Shown piece after piece: positions 1-12,672 of a stretch of 56,690 bases of DNA. Positions within the stretch are counted from its first letter, which is position 1. Each line of letters starts with the position of its first letter. The notes beneath the pieces were generated by a model. The model made no database searches and was not told the DNA's origin. It saw only the letters and a program-made list of their open reading frames with translations. Location of the stretch: positions 1-56,690 of the forward strand of contig NSJM01000008.1 of NCBI GenBank assembly GCA_002634395.1. Direction: 5' to 3'. The translations under genes and the position numbers were made by a program. The DNA comes from Candidatus Methylomirabilis sp. GTDB lineage: Bacteria; Methylomirabilota; Methylomirabilia; Methylomirabilales; Methylomirabilaceae.

Positions 1-3
1 CCC

Positions 4-1206
4 CTACTCCACCACCTCGCTCACCACGCCGGCCCCCACGGTGCGGCCCCCCTCGCGGATCGCGAAACGCAGCTCCTTCTCCATGGCAATCGGTTGAATC
101 AGTTCGACCGCGAGGCTCACGTTATCCCCCGGCATGACCATCTCGGTTCCGGCCGGGAGCGTGCAGACGCCGGTCACGTCTGTCGTTCGGAAGTAGAACT
201 GGGGCCGGTAGCCGTTGAAGAAGGGGGTATGTCGGCCGCCCTCTTCCTTCGTGAGGATGTACGCCTCAGCTTTAAAGCGCGTGTGGGGCGGGATGGAGCC
301 GGGCTTGGCCACCACTTGGCCACGTTCGACCTCCTCGCGCTTGGTCCCCCGCAGCAGGAGCCCGACGTTGTCTCCCGCCTGGCCCTGGTCGAGGAGCTTG
401 CGGAACATCTCGACTCCGGTCACGACGGTTCGCTGGGTGTCCCGGATACCGACGAGCTCTACCTCGTCAGCGACCTTGATGATCCCGCGCTCGACACGGC
501 CGGTGACGACGGTCCCGCGCCCGGAGATCGAGAAGACGTCCTCGATCGGCATGAGGAACGGCTTGTCGAGGACGCGGACGGGCGCAGGGAAGTACGCGTC
601 CACGGCGTCCATCAGCTCAAAGATCGGTTTGGCGTTGGGGTCGTTGCGATCGCCGCTGCCGGCCTCCAGCGCTTTGAGCGCACTGCCGCGGATGATGGGG
701 ATATCGTCGCCGGGAAAGTTATAGGTCGTCAGCAATTCGCGGACCTCGAGTTCGACCAGCTCGATCAGCTCGGGGTCATCTACCAGGTCGACCTTATTCA
801 GGAAGACGACGAGATTGGGGACGTTGACCTGGCGGGCGAGGAGGATATGCTCACGGGTCTGCGGCATCGGCCCCTCGGAGGCGGCCACGACCAGGATCGC
901 CCCGTCCATCTGCGCGGCGCCGGTGATCATGTTCTTGATGTAGTCGGCGTGGCCGGGACAGTCGACGTGGGCGTAGTGGCGCTTTTGCGTCTCGTACTCG
1001 ACGTGGGCGATGTTAATAGTGATCCCCCGCTCCTTCTCCTCCGGCGCCTTGTCGATCTGATCGAAGGGGACGAAGGCGACCTTCGCGTTCGCCGCGTGCA
1101 GAACCTTCGTGATCGCCGCGGTCAGGGTGGTCTTGCCGTGGTCGATGTGCCCGATGGTCCCGATATTCATGTGCTCTTTCGTCCGCTCGAACTTCGCCTT
1201 GGCCAT
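4..1206 (-). CDS. tuf: Elongation factor Tu, copy 1
   Basis: GTPase that carries aminoacyl-tRNA to the ribosomal A site. 400 aa, normal length. The G domain shows G19-HIDHGKTT-27, the DCPGH motif at 82-86 and NKVD at 137-140; domains 2 and 3 follow to the C terminus. It is the last gene of the str operon (rpsL, rpsG, fusA, tuf), 32 bases after fusA. The protein is identical to the second copy at 16188-17390, and the DNA appears identical too. Base composition is richer in GC than its neighbours: a sampled 60-base line in tuf (481-540) is about 72% GC and one in fusA (2101-2160) about 53%. Strong codon bias or gene conversion could explain that. Confidence 0.98.
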   Translation of the reverse strand: MAKAKFERTKEHMNIGTIGHIDHGKTTLTAAITKVLHAANAKVAFVPFDQIDKAPEEKERGITINIAHVEYETQKRHYAHVDCPGHADYIKNMITGAAQMDGAILVVAASEGPMPQTREHILLARQVNVPNLVVFLNKVDLVDDPELIELVELEVRELLTTYNFPGDDIPIIRGSALKALEAGSGDRNDPNAKPIFELMDAVDAYFPAPVRVLDKPFLMPIEDVFSISGRGTVVTGRVERGIIKVADEVELVGIRDTQRTVVTGVEMFRKLLDQGQAGDNVGLLLRGTKREEVERGQVVAKPGSIPPHTRFKAEAYILTKEEGGRHTPFFNGYRPQFYFRTTDVTGVCTLPAGTEMVMPGDNVSLAVELIQPIAMEKELRFAIREGGRTVGAGVVSEVVE

Positions 1207-1238
1207 AGAAGCTCCTTTAGATACGAAACCGAATCCGA

Positions 1239-3332
1239 CTACCGTCCGCCGGTCCGCCCACCCATACGGGCCACAATCTCCCCAGCAATACTGGCTGGAA
1301 CCGGCTCGTACCGTGAAAACTGCATCGAGTGGGCGGCCCGACCCTGGGTCGCTGAACGTAGGTCAGTGGCGTACCCGAACATCTCGGATAGCGGCACCTC
1401 CGCTTGAACTACCTGAGCGACAGATCTGGACTCGATCCCAATTACCCGCCCACGACGCGAGTTCAAATTGCCGATAACCTCTCCGAGGAAGGCCTCCGGC
1501 GTCGAGACATCGACCTGCATAATCGGTTCCAGCAGCACCGGCTTCGCCCGACTGGTCGCCTCCTTGAAAGCCATTGATCCGGCGATCTTGAACGACATCT
1601 CTGAGGAGTCCACCTCATGATACGATCCGTCAAAGAGGGTGACCTTCATATCGATGACGGGGTAGCCGGCCACCACCCCGGTATGCAATGCCTCCTTGAT
1701 GCCTTTCTCCACCGCGGGGATATACTCTTTAGGCACCACGCCACCCACGATCTTATTGACAAATTCGAATCCCGATCGAGCAGGGGCGGGTTCCACCTTG
1801 ATCCAGACGTGTCCGTACTGTCCACGCCCACCGGTCTGTCGCACATACCGACCCTCAGCCTCAGCCGAGATCGTCACGGTTTCACGATAGGCCACCTCGG
1901 GCTTGCCGACATTGGCCTCAACTCGAAACTCCCGCAAGAGCCTGTCGACAATAATCTCGAGATGCAGTTCTCCCATCCCGGAGATAATCGTCTGCCCGGT
2001 CTCTTCGTCCGTGCTGGCGCGAAAGGTCGGATCCTCATTGGCCAATGCGGCGAGTCCGGTAGCCAGTCGATCCTGCCCCTCTTTCGTCTTTGGCTCGATG
2101 GCCACAGAGATCACCGGCTCAGGAAACTCGATCGATTCCAGAATGATCTGGTTGGTCTCGTCACACAGGGTGTCGCCCGTTCTGGCGCCTTTGAGTCCCA
2201 CGGCAGCAGCAATGTCACCAGCAAAGACCTCCTTGATCTCCTCGCGCTTATTGGCGTGCATCTGCAGCAGCCGCCCAATCCGCTCCCGACTGCCGCGCGA
2301 AGAGTTATATACGTGGCTCCCCGAGGTGAGGGTACCTGAATAGACCCTAAAAAAGGCCAGTTGTCCTACATAGGGATCCGTCATAATCTTAAATACTAAG
2401 GCGGCGAAGGGCTCGCTTGCCTTCGGGACACGCACGACAGATTTTGCGCCTGTCGAATCGAGACCCTCAATGGGCGGCAGGTCAACCGGAGACGGGAGAT
2501 AGTCCACCACGGCATCGAGCAATAGCTGGACGCCCTTGTTCTTGAACGAGGCGCCGGCGAGCACCGGGACCAGCAGGAGTTTGAGCGCTGCGCTGCGAAT
2601 CGCAGTCTTGATCTCCTCCGGTCCAACCGCGAGGCCATCAATATAACGGATGAGGAAGCTGTCGTCCACTTCAGCGATGGTCTCTAGCAGCCGCTCGCGA
2701 GCCTCCTGAGCCTGTGAACGCATCTCCTCGGAAATCTCATCCTCCCGGTAGTTCGCCCCCAGGGTCTCATCATCCCAGATCACCGCCTTCATCCGGATCA
2801 GGTCCACGACACCCTCGAAATGATCCTCCCGACCAATGGGAAGCTGCACAACTAATGGAACGGCCCCCAGACGCTCAGCGATCATCTGAACGCACTGATC
2901 GAAATTGGCTCCCATGCGATCCATCTTATTCACGAAGGCGATACGAGGAACGCCGTACTTGTCCGCTTGGCGCCACACCGTCTCAGACTGGGGTTCCACG
3001 CCAGCCACCGCGTCGAAGAGGGCCACGGCCCCATCCAGGACTCGAAGCGACCGCTCAACCTCAACCGTAAAATCAACGTGTCCCGGCGTGTCGATGATGT
3101 TGATACGATGGTCCCGCCAGAAGCAGGTGGTAGTGGCGGAGGTGATCGTAATCCCTCGCTCACGCTCCTGCTCCATCCAGTCCATCTCGGTGGAACCCTC
3201 GTGCACCTCCCCGATCTTATAAGTCTTTCCGGTATAGTACAGGATCCGCTCGGTGGTGGTGGTCTTCCCAGCGTCGATGTGGGCCATGATGCCGATGTTT
3301 CTGACTGCCTCTATCGGAAATGTCTCAGCCAT
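1239..3332 (-). CDS. fusA: Elongation factor G
   Basis: Translocase GTPase that moves tRNA and mRNA after peptide bond formation and also acts in ribosome recycling. 697 aa, usual for EF-G. The N-terminal G domain has [15 protein letters not shown] as P-loop, then the ERERGITI switch region, DTPGHVDF and NKMDR. The later domains carry the conserved GMGELHLEI stretch and the C-terminal FGYATDLRS stretch. It sits between rpsG and tuf in the str operon. No paralogue (EF-G2) is in the window. Nothing unusual seen. Confidence 0.98.
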   Translation of the reverse strand: MAETFPIEAVRNIGIMAHIDAGKTTTTERILYYTGKTYKIGEVHEGSTEMDWMEQERERGITITSATTTCFWRDHRINIIDTPGHVDFTVEVERSLRVLDGAVALFDAVAGVEPQSETVWRQADKYGVPRIAFVNKMDRMGANFDQCVQMIAERLGAVPLVVQLPIGREDHFEGVVDLIRMKAVIWDDETLGANYREDEISEEMRSQAQEARERLLETIAEVDDSFLIRYIDGLAVGPEEIKTAIRSAALKLLLVPVLAGASFKNKGVQLLLDAVVDYLPSPVDLPPIEGLDSTGAKSVVRVPKASEPFAALVFKIMTDPYVGQLAFFRVYSGTLTSGSHVYNSSRGSRERIGRLLQMHANKREEIKEVFAGDIAAAVGLKGARTGDTLCDETNQIILESIEFPEPVISVAIEPKTKEGQDRLATGLAALANEDPTFRASTDEETGQTIISGMGELHLEIIVDRLLREFRVEANVGKPEVAYRETVTISAEAEGRYVRQTGGRGQYGHVWIKVEPAPARSGFEFVNKIVGGVVPKEYIPAVEKGIKEALHTGVVAGYPVIDMKVTLFDGSYHEVDSSEMSFKIAGSMAFKEATSRAKPVLLEPIMQVDVSTPEAFLGEVIGNLNSRRGRVIGIESRSVAQVVQAEVPLSEMFGYATDLRSATQGRAAHSMQFSRYEPVPASIAGEIVARMGGRTGGR

Positions 3333-3338
3333 AGTTAC

Positions 3339-3359
3339 GTCCAGAGTCCAAAGTGTTAA
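3339..3359. repeat. Possible weak 7-base periodic tract
   Basis: Just upstream of fusA the plus strand reads GTCCAGA then GTCCAAA then GTGTTAA, about three degenerate units of exactly seven bases. On its own this would be ignored. It is listed because seven clearer tracts with the same period occur elsewhere in the window. Confidence 0.3.
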
Positions 3360-3440
3360 CTAGCAACAAGACATGCAGCTATTAGCCATCATCTTTCGAT
3401 AAAAATCACAGAGCCGACTGCTAAACACCGCTCCTTGCTA

Positions 3441-3911
3441 TTACCAGCGATAATGGGCGAACGCCTTGTTGGCCTCCGCCATCTTGTGCGTATCCTCCTT
3501 CTTCTTCACCGAGCTTCCTCGGTTCGCCGCCGCCTCGATCAACTCACCGGCCAACCGCTCTGCCATCGTCTTTTCTGTACGCTTTCTCGAGAAACCGATG
3601 ATCCAGCGGAACGCCAGAGAGGTGCGGCGTTCCGCTCGGACCTCCACCGGCACCTGATAGGTCGCGCCACCTACCCGTCGCGACTTGACTTCGAGTATCG
3701 GTTTGACATTGTCCACAGCCTGTTTAAACATTCGCAGCGGATCCGTTTTCGCCCGATCCTCAATGATCTTCATCGACCCGTAGACAATCGACTCGGCAAT
3801 ACTTTTCTTGCCTTGAACCATCATGCTGTTGATAAACTTCGCAACCATTCGGTTGCTATAGACAGGATCGGCGACAGCCTCTCGTTTCTCAGTTACTTTA
3901 CGTCTGGGCAT
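3441..3911 (-). CDS. rpsG: 30S ribosomal protein S7
   Basis: Primary binder of the 3' domain of 16S rRNA that organises the 30S head and lines the E site. 156 aa, normal length. It begins [10 protein letters not shown] and carries the conserved [14 protein letters not shown] stretch and the [10 protein letters not shown] region. Second gene of the str operon, separated from rpsL by 106 bases, an unusually wide gap here. That gap holds a hairpin that may be the site where S7 represses its own translation (see separate entry). Confidence 0.98.
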   Translation of the reverse strand: MPRRKVTEKREAVADPVYSNRMVAKFINSMMVQGKKSIAESIVYGSMKIIEDRAKTDPLRMFKQAVDNVKPILEVKSRRVGGATYQVPVEVRAERRTSLAFRWIIGFSRKRTEKTMAERLAGELIEAAANRGSSVKKKEDTHKMAEANKAFAHYRW

Positions 3912-3956
3912 TGAGCATTCCCCGTAACACTAAGCCTCACATATGACCAGAAAATT

Positions 3957-3997
3957 AAAATCGGCGCTTCAGGTAAGGTCCGTGAAGAACCGATTTT
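3957..3997 (-). promoter_or_regulatory. Hairpin between rpsL and rpsG, candidate S7 operator
   Basis: In the mRNA sense this 41-base segment has perfect outer arms AAAATCGG and CCGATTTT, and inside them a second pair, CTTCA with TGAAG, around a loop of about ten bases. It lies in the intercistronic gap between rpsL and rpsG. In E. coli the S7 repressor site of the str mRNA is in the same gap. The resemblance here is positional and structural only. A weak intrinsic terminator is the alternative, since several T residues follow the right arm. Confidence 0.45.
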
Positions 3998-4017
3998 CCC
4001 TTCTGCATCGAAGGTCG

Positions 4018-4395
4018 TTAAGCGATCTTTGGTCTCTTGGCTCCGTAAAGAGATCGACTCTGTTTGCGATCCTGGACACCCGCCGTATCGAGAGCGCCGC
4101 GAATAACATGATAGCGGACGCCAGGCAGGTCCTTCACGCGACCTCCCCTGATGAGGACGATAGAGTGCTCCTGCAGATTGTGGCCAACTCCGGGAATATA
4201 CGTCGTCACCTCAATCCCATTGCTAAGGCGCACCCTGGTTACCTTTCGAAGGGCGGAATTCGGCTTCTTCGGAGTAGTCGTATACACACGAATGCAGACC
4301 CCGCGTCGCTGCGGACAAGACTGTAGCGCCGGCGTCTTGGCCTTCTTGACGGCTGCAACTCGACCCTTACGAACTAACTGATGGATGGTAGGCAC
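4018..4395 (-). CDS. rpsL: 30S ribosomal protein S12
   Basis: Decoding-centre protein of the small subunit and target of streptomycin resistance mutations. 125 aa. The PKKPNSA loop (Lys43 and Lys44) and the [11 protein letters not shown] loop are intact, with lysine at both classical resistance positions, so the allele looks streptomycin sensitive. The protein ends in the usual basic tail. First gene of the str operon, 24 bases downstream of the start site expected from the strong promoter at 4426-4453. A purine-rich GAGGGAGAA serves as ribosome binding site. Confidence 0.98.
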   Translation of the reverse strand: MPTIHQLVRKGRVAAVKKAKTPALQSCPQRRGVCIRVYTTTPKKPNSALRKVTRVRLSNGIEVTTYIPGVGHNLQEHSIVLIRGGRVKDLPGVRYHVIRGALDTAGVQDRKQSRSLYGAKRPKIA

Positions 4396-4425
4396 CGACT
4401 TCTCCCTCTGTTAGGCAATCAAGTT

Positions 4426-4453
4426 ATTATACAGACTCAATTTCCATTGTCAA
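4426..4453 (-). promoter_or_regulatory. Consensus sigma-70 promoter of the str operon
   Basis: On the minus strand a perfect -35 box TTGACA and a perfect -10 box TATAAT are separated by 16 bases. The expected start site is near 4419, about 24 bases before the rpsL start codon. The -35 box begins only 18 bases after the rpoC stop codon, with no terminator hairpin between, so the str operon probably receives both its own initiation and read-through from rpoBC. Confidence 0.85.
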
Positions 4454-4471
4454 GTCTTTTAATGAATCAAT

Positions 4472-7400
4472 CTAATTATCAAGCGACGCATCTAAATCGT
4501 CAGATCCTCCCTCAACCGCTACGTGTGCCCCCGTTAGGGCCTCCTTCGGCGACGCCACCTCAGGTGTAGAAATAGTGGTCTCTCGATACCACCTCATTCC
4601 AGTGCCGGCCGGAATCAGTCGCCCCATGATGACGTTCTCTTTCAGGCCACGCAATTCATCCCTCGCCCCATTGATGGCCGCCTCCGTTAAAACCTTCGTA
4701 GTTTCCTGAAACGAGGCGGCGGAGATGAAGCTGTCAGTGGAAAGTGACGCCTTGGTAATCCCCAGGAGAAGGGATTTAGCAGTGGCCGCGATCCCGCCTG
4801 AGGCCATGACTCGCTGGTTCTCTTCGAGGAAGACAGCCTTATCAACGTGCTCACCAACCAGGAAGTTCGCATCGCCGGCCGCCTCGACCCGTACTCGCTT
4901 GAGCATCTGCCTGACGATTACTTCAATGTGCTTATCATTGATCTGAACTCCCTGAAGCCGGTAGACCTCTTGTATTTCATTGACCAGATACTTCTGCAGT
5001 TCCTGTTCACCCAATACATCCAGGATGTCATGGGGGTTAATAGGACCGTCCATGAAGGGTTCTCCGGCCTTTACCTCGTCCCCTTCCAACACATTGATAT
5101 GTCTGCGTCTGGCGACCAGGTATTCTCTTGCGTCGCCGTGTTCGTCTCTCACGGAAAGCTTGCGCATACCCTTGACGATTCCGCCAAATTCTACACGTCC
5201 ATCGATCTCGGAAATAACGGCAGCGTCCTTTGGCCTGCGCGCCTCGAATAGTTCAGCTACCCTGGGAAGACCACCCGTGATGTCCTTAGTCTTCATCGTC
5301 TCCCGCGGGATCTTCGACACGCTATCCCCGGCCGACACTATCTGCCCCTCAGTCACCATAAGGTGAGCGCTGGCGGGCAGCAGACAGCGGAAAACGGTCG
5401 CGCCATGCTCGTCTTTAATTGAGATCCGCGGCTGCAAGTCCTCTCGGCCATGCTCTACCACGACGCGCTGCGATAGGCCGGTAACCTCATCCACTTCCTC
5501 CCGGATAGTCACCCCATCGACGACATCCCGGAAGTGCACTCTTCCACCATGCTCGGCCAAGATCGCACTCGTAAAGGGGTCCCACTCCATCAATATCTGC
5601 CCGGCCTTCACCGTCGCACCGTCCTCCACTTTCAGGTGAGCGCCGTAGACCGCCGGGTAGCTCTCTTTCTTTCGGCCCTTCTCATCGATAATGCTGATCA
5701 CGCCATTCCGGTTCATCACCACGTAGTCGCTCTTGGCGGTCTTGACCGTACGCAGACTCGAAAACTTGACGATCCCCGCCCCCTTACATTCGAGGGTACT
5801 CTGCTCGACGGCACGGCTCGCTGTACCCCCGATGTGGAACGTCCGCATGGTCAACTGGGTCCCAGGTTCGCCGATAGACTGCGCCGCCAAGACACCGCAT
5901 GCCTCTCCCAATTCTACCAATCTGCCGGTGGCAAGGTTGCGGCCGTAACACTTGATGCAGATGCCTCGTCGCGCCTCGCAGGTAAGGACAGAGCGAATTT
6001 TGACTCGATCAATACCGGCATTTTCGATCTTGCTGGCCAATACCTCTACGATCTCTTGATTGGCCTCCACCAATCCCTCCCCCGTAAAGGGATCAAGGAT
6101 ATCATCCAAGGCTACTCGTCCGAGGATTCGGTCACGCAGAGGCTGAATAATCTCGCCACCCTCGATGAGGGGGGTGACCCATATCCCATTAGGCGTGCCA
6201 CAATCCACCTCGGTCACAATGACATCCTGGGCCACATCCACCAGCCGGCGCGTTAGATAACCGGAGTCGGCCGTTTTCAAGGCTGTATCCGCTAGACCCT
6301 TTCGTGCCCCGTGAGTAGAGATAAAGTACTGAAGAACAGTAAGCCCCTCCCGGAAGTTCGCGGTAATAGGGGTCTCAATGATCTCTCCGGAAGGCTTAGC
6401 CATCAAACCGCGCATACCTGCCAGCTGTCTGATCTGCTGCCGACTGCCTCTCGCCCCGGAATCGGCCATCATGAAGACCGGGTTAAATTCTCCTTTCTCT
6501 TCCGCTTCGATCTCACGGAACATCTCATCCGACACGCGTTCGGTAACGTGGGTCCAGATATCAATAATCTTGTTGTAGCGCTCGCCTTTAGTGATCAGGC
6601 CATCCTGATACTCACGCTCAATCTTGACGATCTCCTTGTTAGCTTCGTCGATCAGCTCGCCTTTCGTAGATGGGATGAGCATGTCGTCGATGCCGATCGA
6701 GATACCGGCAAGCGTGGCGTACCTGAACCCAAGATCCTTCAGGTTGTCCAGGAGCTTCACTGTTTCCGCATTCCCGAGGAGGTAGCAGCACTGCGCGATG
6801 AGACGGGTCAACTCCCGCCGATTCATATCCTGATTGATGAATCGGAGGGTCTCCGGCAGATGTTCATTGAAGATGCAGCGGCCTGGGGTGGTCTCGATCA
6901 GTTCACCGTCGATGCGGACCTTGACGAAAGCCATCAGTCCTACCTCATCGGCATCATAGGCCGCCTTGACCTCGTCCAGACCGGAGAACACGTGGCCTTC
7001 GCCCTTCTCGCCGGCCCTACTTCTGGTCAGATAGTAGCAGCCCAGTACGATATCCTGGCTGGGAGCAGCGATAGGCGCACCATTTGCCGGAGACAGGATA
7101 TTATGGGGAGCCAGCATCAGAACCGAGGCCTCAATCTGTGCCTCCGGTGACAGGGGCACATGGACGGCCATCTGGTCGCCATCAAAGTCAGCATTGAAGG
7201 CCGAGCAGACCAAGGGATGGATCTTGATCGCTTCTCCCTCTACCAGCACAGGTTCAAAGGCCTGCACACCCAACCGATGTAGCGTCGGAGCTCGGTTCAG
7301 GAGGACCGGATGCTCTCGGATTACCTCCTCTAAGGCGTCCCACACTTCAGACTTACCCTTTTCAACCAGCTTCTTGGCGCTCTTGATGGTGGTGACAACA

Positions 7401-8569
7401 CCGTCCTTGAGGAGCTTCCTGAAGATAAAGGGTTTAAACAGCTCAAGGGCCATCTTTTTCGGTAAGCCGCACTGGTGTAACTTCAACTCTGGCCCCACCA
7501 CGATCACCGAGCGTCCGGAGTAGTCCACCCTTTTTCCGAGCAGGTTCTGGCGGAAGCGTCCCTGCTTCCCTTTCAGCATTTCAGAAAGAGACTTCAGGGG
7601 GCGATTGTTCTGTCCCTTCAACGCGCGGCCACGACGGCCGTTATCAAATAGAGCATCCACCGCTTCCTGCAGCATCCGCTTCTCGTTTCGGATAATGATG
7701 TCAGGCGCCCGAAGTTCAATAAGACGTCTGAGCCGGTTGTTACGATTGATGACCCGCCGATAGAGATCGTTCAGATCCGATGTTGCAAAACGCCCCCCAT
7801 CAAGGGGAACCAGCGGCCGAAGCTCAGGCGGTAGAACCGGAATCGCGTCCAGGATCATCCATTCCGGCTTATTGCCAGAATGGATGAAGGCCTCTACGAT
7901 TCGCAGTCGTTTGGTGATCTTCTTACGATTCTGCTGAGAGGTCTCTTGAAGCATCTGCGCATGGAGACCTTCCGCCAATTCACGAAGGTTCAACCGCTTC
8001 AACAGATCACGAATCGCCCCTGCGCCGATTCCCGCCTTGAAACCGTCTCCGTGCTCTTCGCAGGCCAGACGATACTGCTCCTCGGTCAAGAGCTGTTTCA
8101 AAGAAAAGGAAGTCTTACCCGGGTTCACCACCACATACGCTTCAAAATAGAGGACCTTCTCCAGATCTCGGAGGGATATATCGAGCAGATAACCGATCCG
8201 ACTAGGTACACCTTTGTAGAACCAAACGTGAACGACCGGGGAGACCAGCTCGATGTGGCCTAGCCGCTGTCGCCGCGCTTTACTCCTGATCACCTCAACA
8301 CCGCACTTGTCGCAGACAACTCCCTTATGCTTGATACCCTTATACTTACCGCAGTTGCACTCCCAATCCTTTGTCGGACCGAAGATCTTAGAGCAGAAGA
8401 GTCCATCCCGTTCCGGCTTAAACGTCCGATAGTTAATGGTCTCCGGCTTCTTGACCTCTCCGAAAGACCACGACCGAATCTTCTCCGGCGAAGCGAGTCC
8501 AATCCGGATAGCCTTGAAACTGGTAGGATCAATGGTCTTTTCGTCGTAGAACCCGAAAAACTTATCCAA
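4472..8569 (-). CDS. rpoC: RNA polymerase beta' subunit
   Basis: Catalytic subunit of RNA polymerase. 1365 aa in one piece. The N-terminal zinc ribbon has Cys71, Cys73, Cys86 and Cys89. The active-site Mg-binding motif NADFDGD lies at 459-465 (Asp461, Asp463, Asp465). The second cysteine cluster, near [11 protein letters not shown], and the trigger-loop region (GARGS, later [27 protein letters not shown]) are present. It follows rpoB with a 59-base gap and precedes the str promoter. The C terminus ends in a short acidic tail. Confidence 0.98.
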   Translation of the reverse strand: MDKFFGFYDEKTIDPTSFKAIRIGLASPEKIRSWSFGEVKKPETINYRTFKPERDGLFCSKIFGPTKDWECNCGKYKGIKHKGVVCDKCGVEVIRSKARRQRLGHIELVSPVVHVWFYKGVPSRIGYLLDISLRDLEKVLYFEAYVVVNPGKTSFSLKQLLTEEQYRLACEEHGDGFKAGIGAGAIRDLLKRLNLRELAEGLHAQMLQETSQQNRKKITKRLRIVEAFIHSGNKPEWMILDAIPVLPPELRPLVPLDGGRFATSDLNDLYRRVINRNNRLRRLIELRAPDIIIRNEKRMLQEAVDALFDNGRRGRALKGQNNRPLKSLSEMLKGKQGRFRQNLLGKRVDYSGRSVIVVGPELKLHQCGLPKKMALELFKPFIFRKLLKDGVVTTIKSAKKLVEKGKSEVWDALEEVIREHPVLLNRAPTLHRLGVQAFEPVLVEGEAIKIHPLVCSAFNADFDGDQMAVHVPLSPEAQIEASVLMLAPHNILSPANGAPIAAPSQDIVLGCYYLTRSRAGEKGEGHVFSGLDEVKAAYDADEVGLMAFVKVRIDGELIETTPGRCIFNEHLPETLRFINQDMNRRELTRLIAQCCYLLGNAETVKLLDNLKDLGFRYATLAGISIGIDDMLIPSTKGELIDEANKEIVKIEREYQDGLITKGERYNKIIDIWTHVTERVSDEMFREIEAEEKGEFNPVFMMADSGARGSRQQIRQLAGMRGLMAKPSGEIIETPITANFREGLTVLQYFISTHGARKGLADTALKTADSGYLTRRLVDVAQDVIVTEVDCGTPNGIWVTPLIEGGEIIQPLRDRILGRVALDDILDPFTGEGLVEANQEIVEVLASKIENAGIDRVKIRSVLTCEARRGICIKCYGRNLATGRLVELGEACGVLAAQSIGEPGTQLTMRTFHIGGTASRAVEQSTLECKGAGIVKFSSLRTVKTAKSDYVVMNRNGVISIIDEKGRKKESYPAVYGAHLKVEDGATVKAGQILMEWDPFTSAILAEHGGRVHFRDVVDGVTIREEVDEVTGLSQRVVVEHGREDLQPRISIKDEHGATVFRCLLPASAHLMVTEGQIVSAGDSVSKIPRETMKTKDITGGLPRVAELFEARRPKDAAVISEIDGRVEFGGIVKGMRKLSVRDEHGDAREYLVARRRHINVLEGDEVKAGEPFMDGPINPHDILDVLGEQELQKYLVNEIQEVYRLQGVQINDKHIEVIVRQMLKRVRVEAAGDANFLVGEHVDKAVFLEENQRVMASGGIAATAKSLLLGITKASLSTDSFISAASFQETTKVLTEAAINGARDELRGLKENVIMGRLIPAGTGMRWYRETTISTPEVASPKEALTGAHVAVEGGSDDLDASLDN

Positions 8570-8628
8570 CTATAACCTCCACATACCCTAGCGATTACGG
8601 AATTTCGCACCCCGCAATCGGAGGAGGG

Positions 8629-11600
8629 CTACTCTTTTTTCAGCTCGACATCCAGTCCTAGGCTTTGCAGTTCCTTGACCAGGACGTTAAAGGATTCCGG
8701 AAGCCCCGGATCGAGAGTACAGTCGCCCCTGACAATCGACTCGTACATCTTCGTTCGTCCCACTACATCGTCTGACTTCACGGTCAGGATCTCTTGCAAG
8801 ATATGGGCGGCTCCGTACGCCTCCAGCGCCCACACCTCCATCTCACCGAATCGCTGTCCGCCGAATTGGGCCTTGCCCCCAAGAGGCTGTTGAGTAATCA
8901 AAGAGTAGGGGCCAATGGAGCGAGCGTGAATCTTATCATCCACAAGATGGGCCAGCTTCATGAGGTAGATATAGCCGACCGTCACCTCCTGATGGAACGG
9001 CTTTCCGGTTCGTCCATCATAGAGAACGGTCTTTCCGGTAGCGGGGAGACCGGCTCGCTTAAGCCAGGTCTTGATCTCTTTCTCTGTTGCTCCATCGAAG
9101 ACCGGTGAGGCGACCCGTATCCCCAGGGCCCCAGCCGCCCAGCCCAGGTGGGTTTCCAGGATCTGTCCTACGTTCATTCGAGAAGGTACGCCCAGTGGAT
9201 TCAGAACCACCTCGACAGGTGTCCCGTCAGGCAGATACGGCATATCTTCCTCAGGCAGGACCTTTGCAATCACGCCCTTGTTCCCATGTCGGCCGGCGAT
9301 CTTATCACCGACAGAGAGCTTTCGTTTCATGGCCACGTAAACCTTGACCATTTTGAAAACCCCGGGAGCGAGTTCATCCCCTCTGGTCGCCCTGCTGATT
9401 CGCTCTTCCAGGAGCGTCTGCAGAACATGGACCTGGTTATCCGCCGCGTCGCCGATCCTGCTCGCCTTCCGACCTAACTCCTCGTCTAATCGCCCCGCGA
9501 GATCCACCAAGTCCTCATGGGACAGCTTATCCAGGACCTCGCCGGTCAACTTCTTGCCCTTGGGAACCATCACCTTGCGCGTGTGCCTGCTCCGAATCTC
9601 CCTGCTGACATTTATGCCCTCGAGGATGGATCGCAGCTTTCTATCCCGATCTGCAGCGATAATGCTGATCTCATCTTCGAAGTCCTTGCGGAGTCGGCTG
9701 ACCTCTTCGTCCTCGATCGACTTGGCCCGTTCATCCTTTTCGATCCCTTTTCTGGAGAAGACCTTCACATCAACGACAGTGCCGCAAATTCCAGGAGGAA
9801 CATAGAGTGAGGCATCCCGCACGTCCTCGGCCTTCTCGCCAAAGATGGCCCGCAATAGTCGCTCCTCCGGAGTGAGTACGGTTTCACCTTTGGGGGTAAC
9901 CTTCCCCACCAGGATATCCCCGGGCTTCACCTCGGCTCCAATCCGGACGATTCCACTCTCGTCGAGATCTTTGAGCGCATCCTCACCCACATTCGGGGTA
10001 TCGCGCGTGATCTCCTCCTTCCCCAACTTGGTCTCACGCGCTTCGATTTCGAATTCCTCGATATGGATAGAGGTATAGCGATCCTCCTTAACCAGCCGTT
10101 CGCTGATCAGGATTGCGTCTTCAAAGTTATACCCACCCCATGGCATGAACGCCACCAGGACATTCTGCCCGAGTGCCAGTTCACCATTCTGGGTCGCCGG
10201 GCCGTCAGCAATTACCTGCCCCCTGGCAATCCGCTCTCCCTTGCTCACGATCGGCTTCTGCGTAATACAGGTATTTTGATTGCTGCGACGAAACTTCACC
10301 AAGGCGTAGATGTCTACCCCGGAATCGTCCCCGCCGTCTTCATCCTTGCCATCAGAAGCGCGGACAATGATCCGGTCAGCGGTCACCGATTCGACGATCC
10401 CTCCACGATGAGCCACTACGACCGCCCCAGAGTCTTTTGCTGCGGGATATTCCATCCCGGTTCCAACCAGGGGAGCCTCCGGTCGCAGGAGGGGGACCGC
10501 CTGACGTTGCATGTTGGCGCCCATCAGGGCGCGATTGGCATCATCGTGTTCAAGGAAGGGAACAAGCGAGGTAGAAACTCCCACAAGTTGCTTCGGGGCG
10601 ACATCCATGTACTCAACATTCGTTGGGGGAACCGTAACAAAGTTGCCTCCGGATCGCGACGAGATTCGATCGGCCGTAAAGCGCCCCCGTCCGTCTAGCT
10701 CCGCATTGGCCTGTGCGATCGTGTACTTTTCCTCCTCGTCGGCCGTTAGGTACTCGATCTCATCGGTGACAACCCCACTCCGGACCTTACGATATGGTGT
10801 CTCGATGAAGCCAAAATCGTTGACGCGCGCATAGGTGGACAGACTGGCGATAAGACCGACGTTGGGGCCTTCCGGTGTTTCGATGGGGCACATGCGACCG
10901 TAATGAGTCGGGTGCACGTCACGGACCTCGAACCCCGCCCGCTCCCGCGATAGCCCTCCAGGACCCAAGGCTGACAGCCGCCGCTTGTGGGTCAATTCAG
11001 CCAGCGGGTTGGTTTGATCCATAAACTGGGAGAGTTGGGAGCTGCCGAAGAACTCTTTGAGCGCCGCCGTCACCGGCTTCGCGTTCACCAGGTCATGCGG
11101 CATCAGGGTTTCCAGCTCCTGCGTACTCATTCGCTCTCTGACCGCCCGCTCCATTCGAGCCAACCCGACCCGGAACTGTTCTTCCAGGAGTTCTCCAGCC
11201 GACCGGACTCGGCGATTGCCAAGATGGTCGATGTCATCGACGGCAGTTCCGGTTTCCCCGTGCTTCAGCCTGAGGAGGTATCGGATAGCCTCCACGATGT
11301 CATCTACCTGGCCGATTCGTCCCTCCATTCCGGCAGGTCGATATCGGCGGCAAATAAGGGCATGAACCTCCAGCGGCACATCCAGGCCAAGTTTACGATT
11401 GATCTTCAGGCGCCCAACCTTGGAAAGATCGTAGCGCTTTGGATTAAAGAAGATGGACTCGAGGAACACCTTGGTCGCCTCTTCATTGGGCGGGTCTCCA
11501 GGTCGCATTCTCCGATACATCTCGGTCAGGGCGTCCTTCTCAGAACGGGTCGAGTCGCGAATGATGCTTTCCCGAATCTCGAACGCATCCCGACCATCCA

Positions 11601-12645
11601 TGCTGGCAAGTACGGCGAAACCGCTCAGTCCGCTCTTGAAGACCCGTTCCAGCGTTTCTTCTGTAATCTCCTGCGCACATTCAACGATCACTTCGCCGCT
11701 CGTTGTATCCACAATATCAGCAGCTGCAATTCTGCCGATGAGATCCTCTTTATAGAGGGGCACCTCCGTAATTTTCAGGGCCTGTAGTCGCTTCTGGGCC
11801 ACCTTCGTGATGCGCTTTGTCGCCCCAAGGATCAGCTGTCTGGTGTGGGGATCGGGGATATCCTTACTCACTCGGAAGCTGGTTGCACCGGGAGAACCCA
11901 CTTGAAGCAGGACATCCTTCCCTTTCTCTACACGCAAGACATCCCGGTCATAAAAAAGGTTCAGTATCTCCTCATTGCTGCCATAGCCGATCGCTCGCAG
12001 CAGAATCGACGCAAGAAACCTCCGTCTTCGGTCTACCCGAACATGAAGCACGTCACTCGCATCAAACTCGAATTCCAACCAAGAGCCTCGGTACGGGATG
12101 AGGCGGGCGGAGTAGAGGATCTTGCCGCTCGGGTGAGTCTTGCCGCTGTCATGGTCGAAGAAGACCCCTGGAGAGCGGTGGAGCTGGCTGACCACCACTC
12201 GCTCCGTCCCATTGATAATGAAGGTGCCCTGCGGCGTCATTAAGGGCATCTCTCCCAGGTAGACCTCTTGCTCTTTAATGTCCCTGATACTGCCGGCCTC
12301 GGAGTTAGTCGGCTTATCCCAGACCATCAGGCGAAGAGTTACCTTGATCGGAACGGAATAGGTCATCCCCTTCTCGAGGGACTCCTCTGCGCCATACTTG
12401 GGCGTCCCAAACTCGTACTTGACAAAGTCAAGAGACGCTGAGCTGTCGTAATTGAAAATCGGGAAGATACTTGCGAAGGCCCCCTGAAGGCCAATCTCCT
12501 CGCGCGCGTGCGGAGGTACCTTCATTTGCAAAAACTGATCAAAGGACCGCCGCTGGATCTCGATCAGATTAGGAATCGAGATCACCTCTTTGATCTTGCT
12601 GAAATACCAGCGCTCAGCCGCCACGCTTTTCTTCACAAGGGCCAT
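8629..12645 (-). CDS. rpoB: RNA polymerase beta subunit
   Basis: Large catalytic-core subunit of RNA polymerase. 1338 aa. The rifampicin pocket reads [20 protein letters not shown], then [10 protein letters not shown], without a known resistance substitution that I can see. The GRHGNKGV and [21 protein letters not shown] signatures near the C terminus are intact. It lies 27 bases after rplL, so no separate attenuator space of any size exists between them. Standard rplL-rpoB-rpoC arrangement. Confidence 0.98.
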   Translation of the reverse strand: MALVKKSVAAERWYFSKIKEVISIPNLIEIQRRSFDQFLQMKVPPHAREEIGLQGAFASIFPIFNYDSSASLDFVKYEFGTPKYGAEESLEKGMTYSVPIKVTLRLMVWDKPTNSEAGSIRDIKEQEVYLGEMPLMTPQGTFIINGTERVVVSQLHRSPGVFFDHDSGKTHPSGKILYSARLIPYRGSWLEFEFDASDVLHVRVDRRRRFLASILLRAIGYGSNEEILNLFYDRDVLRVEKGKDVLLQVGSPGATSFRVSKDIPDPHTRQLILGATKRITKVAQKRLQALKITEVPLYKEDLIGRIAAADIVDTTSGEVIVECAQEITEETLERVFKSGLSGFAVLASMDGRDAFEIRESIIRDSTRSEKDALTEMYRRMRPGDPPNEEATKVFLESIFFNPKRYDLSKVGRLKINRKLGLDVPLEVHALICRRYRPAGMEGRIGQVDDIVEAIRYLLRLKHGETGTAVDDIDHLGNRRVRSAGELLEEQFRVGLARMERAVRERMSTQELETLMPHDLVNAKPVTAALKEFFGSSQLSQFMDQTNPLAELTHKRRLSALGPGGLSRERAGFEVRDVHPTHYGRMCPIETPEGPNVGLIASLSTYARVNDFGFIETPYRKVRSGVVTDEIEYLTADEEEKYTIAQANAELDGRGRFTADRISSRSGGNFVTVPPTNVEYMDVAPKQLVGVSTSLVPFLEHDDANRALMGANMQRQAVPLLRPEAPLVGTGMEYPAAKDSGAVVVAHRGGIVESVTADRIIVRASDGKDEDGGDDSGVDIYALVKFRRSNQNTCITQKPIVSKGERIARGQVIADGPATQNGELALGQNVLVAFMPWGGYNFEDAILISERLVKEDRYTSIHIEEFEIEARETKLGKEEITRDTPNVGEDALKDLDESGIVRIGAEVKPGDILVGKVTPKGETVLTPEERLLRAIFGEKAEDVRDASLYVPPGICGTVVDVKVFSRKGIEKDERAKSIEDEEVSRLRKDFEDEISIIAADRDRKLRSILEGINVSREIRSRHTRKVMVPKGKKLTGEVLDKLSHEDLVDLAGRLDEELGRKASRIGDAADNQVHVLQTLLEERISRATRGDELAPGVFKMVKVYVAMKRKLSVGDKIAGRHGNKGVIAKVLPEEDMPYLPDGTPVEVVLNPLGVPSRMNVGQILETHLGWAAGALGIRVASPVFDGATEKEIKTWLKRAGLPATGKTVLYDGRTGKPFHQEVTVGYIYLMKLAHLVDDKIHARSIGPYSLITQQPLGGKAQFGGQRFGEMEVWALEAYGAAHILQEILTVKSDDVVGRTKMYESIVRGDCTLDPGLPESFNVLVKELQSLGLDVELKKE

Positions 12646-12672
12646 ACGTCCTTGACTCCTTTTCTTCCTGTG

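Noticed and set aside
94-1407. Long plus-strand open frame of 437 codons opposite tuf, repeated opposite the second tuf at 15972-17408
   Set aside because: Antisense frame produced by strong GC-ending codon bias in tuf. No ribosome binding site, and an Asp/Val/Leu-rich composition typical of an antisense shadow.
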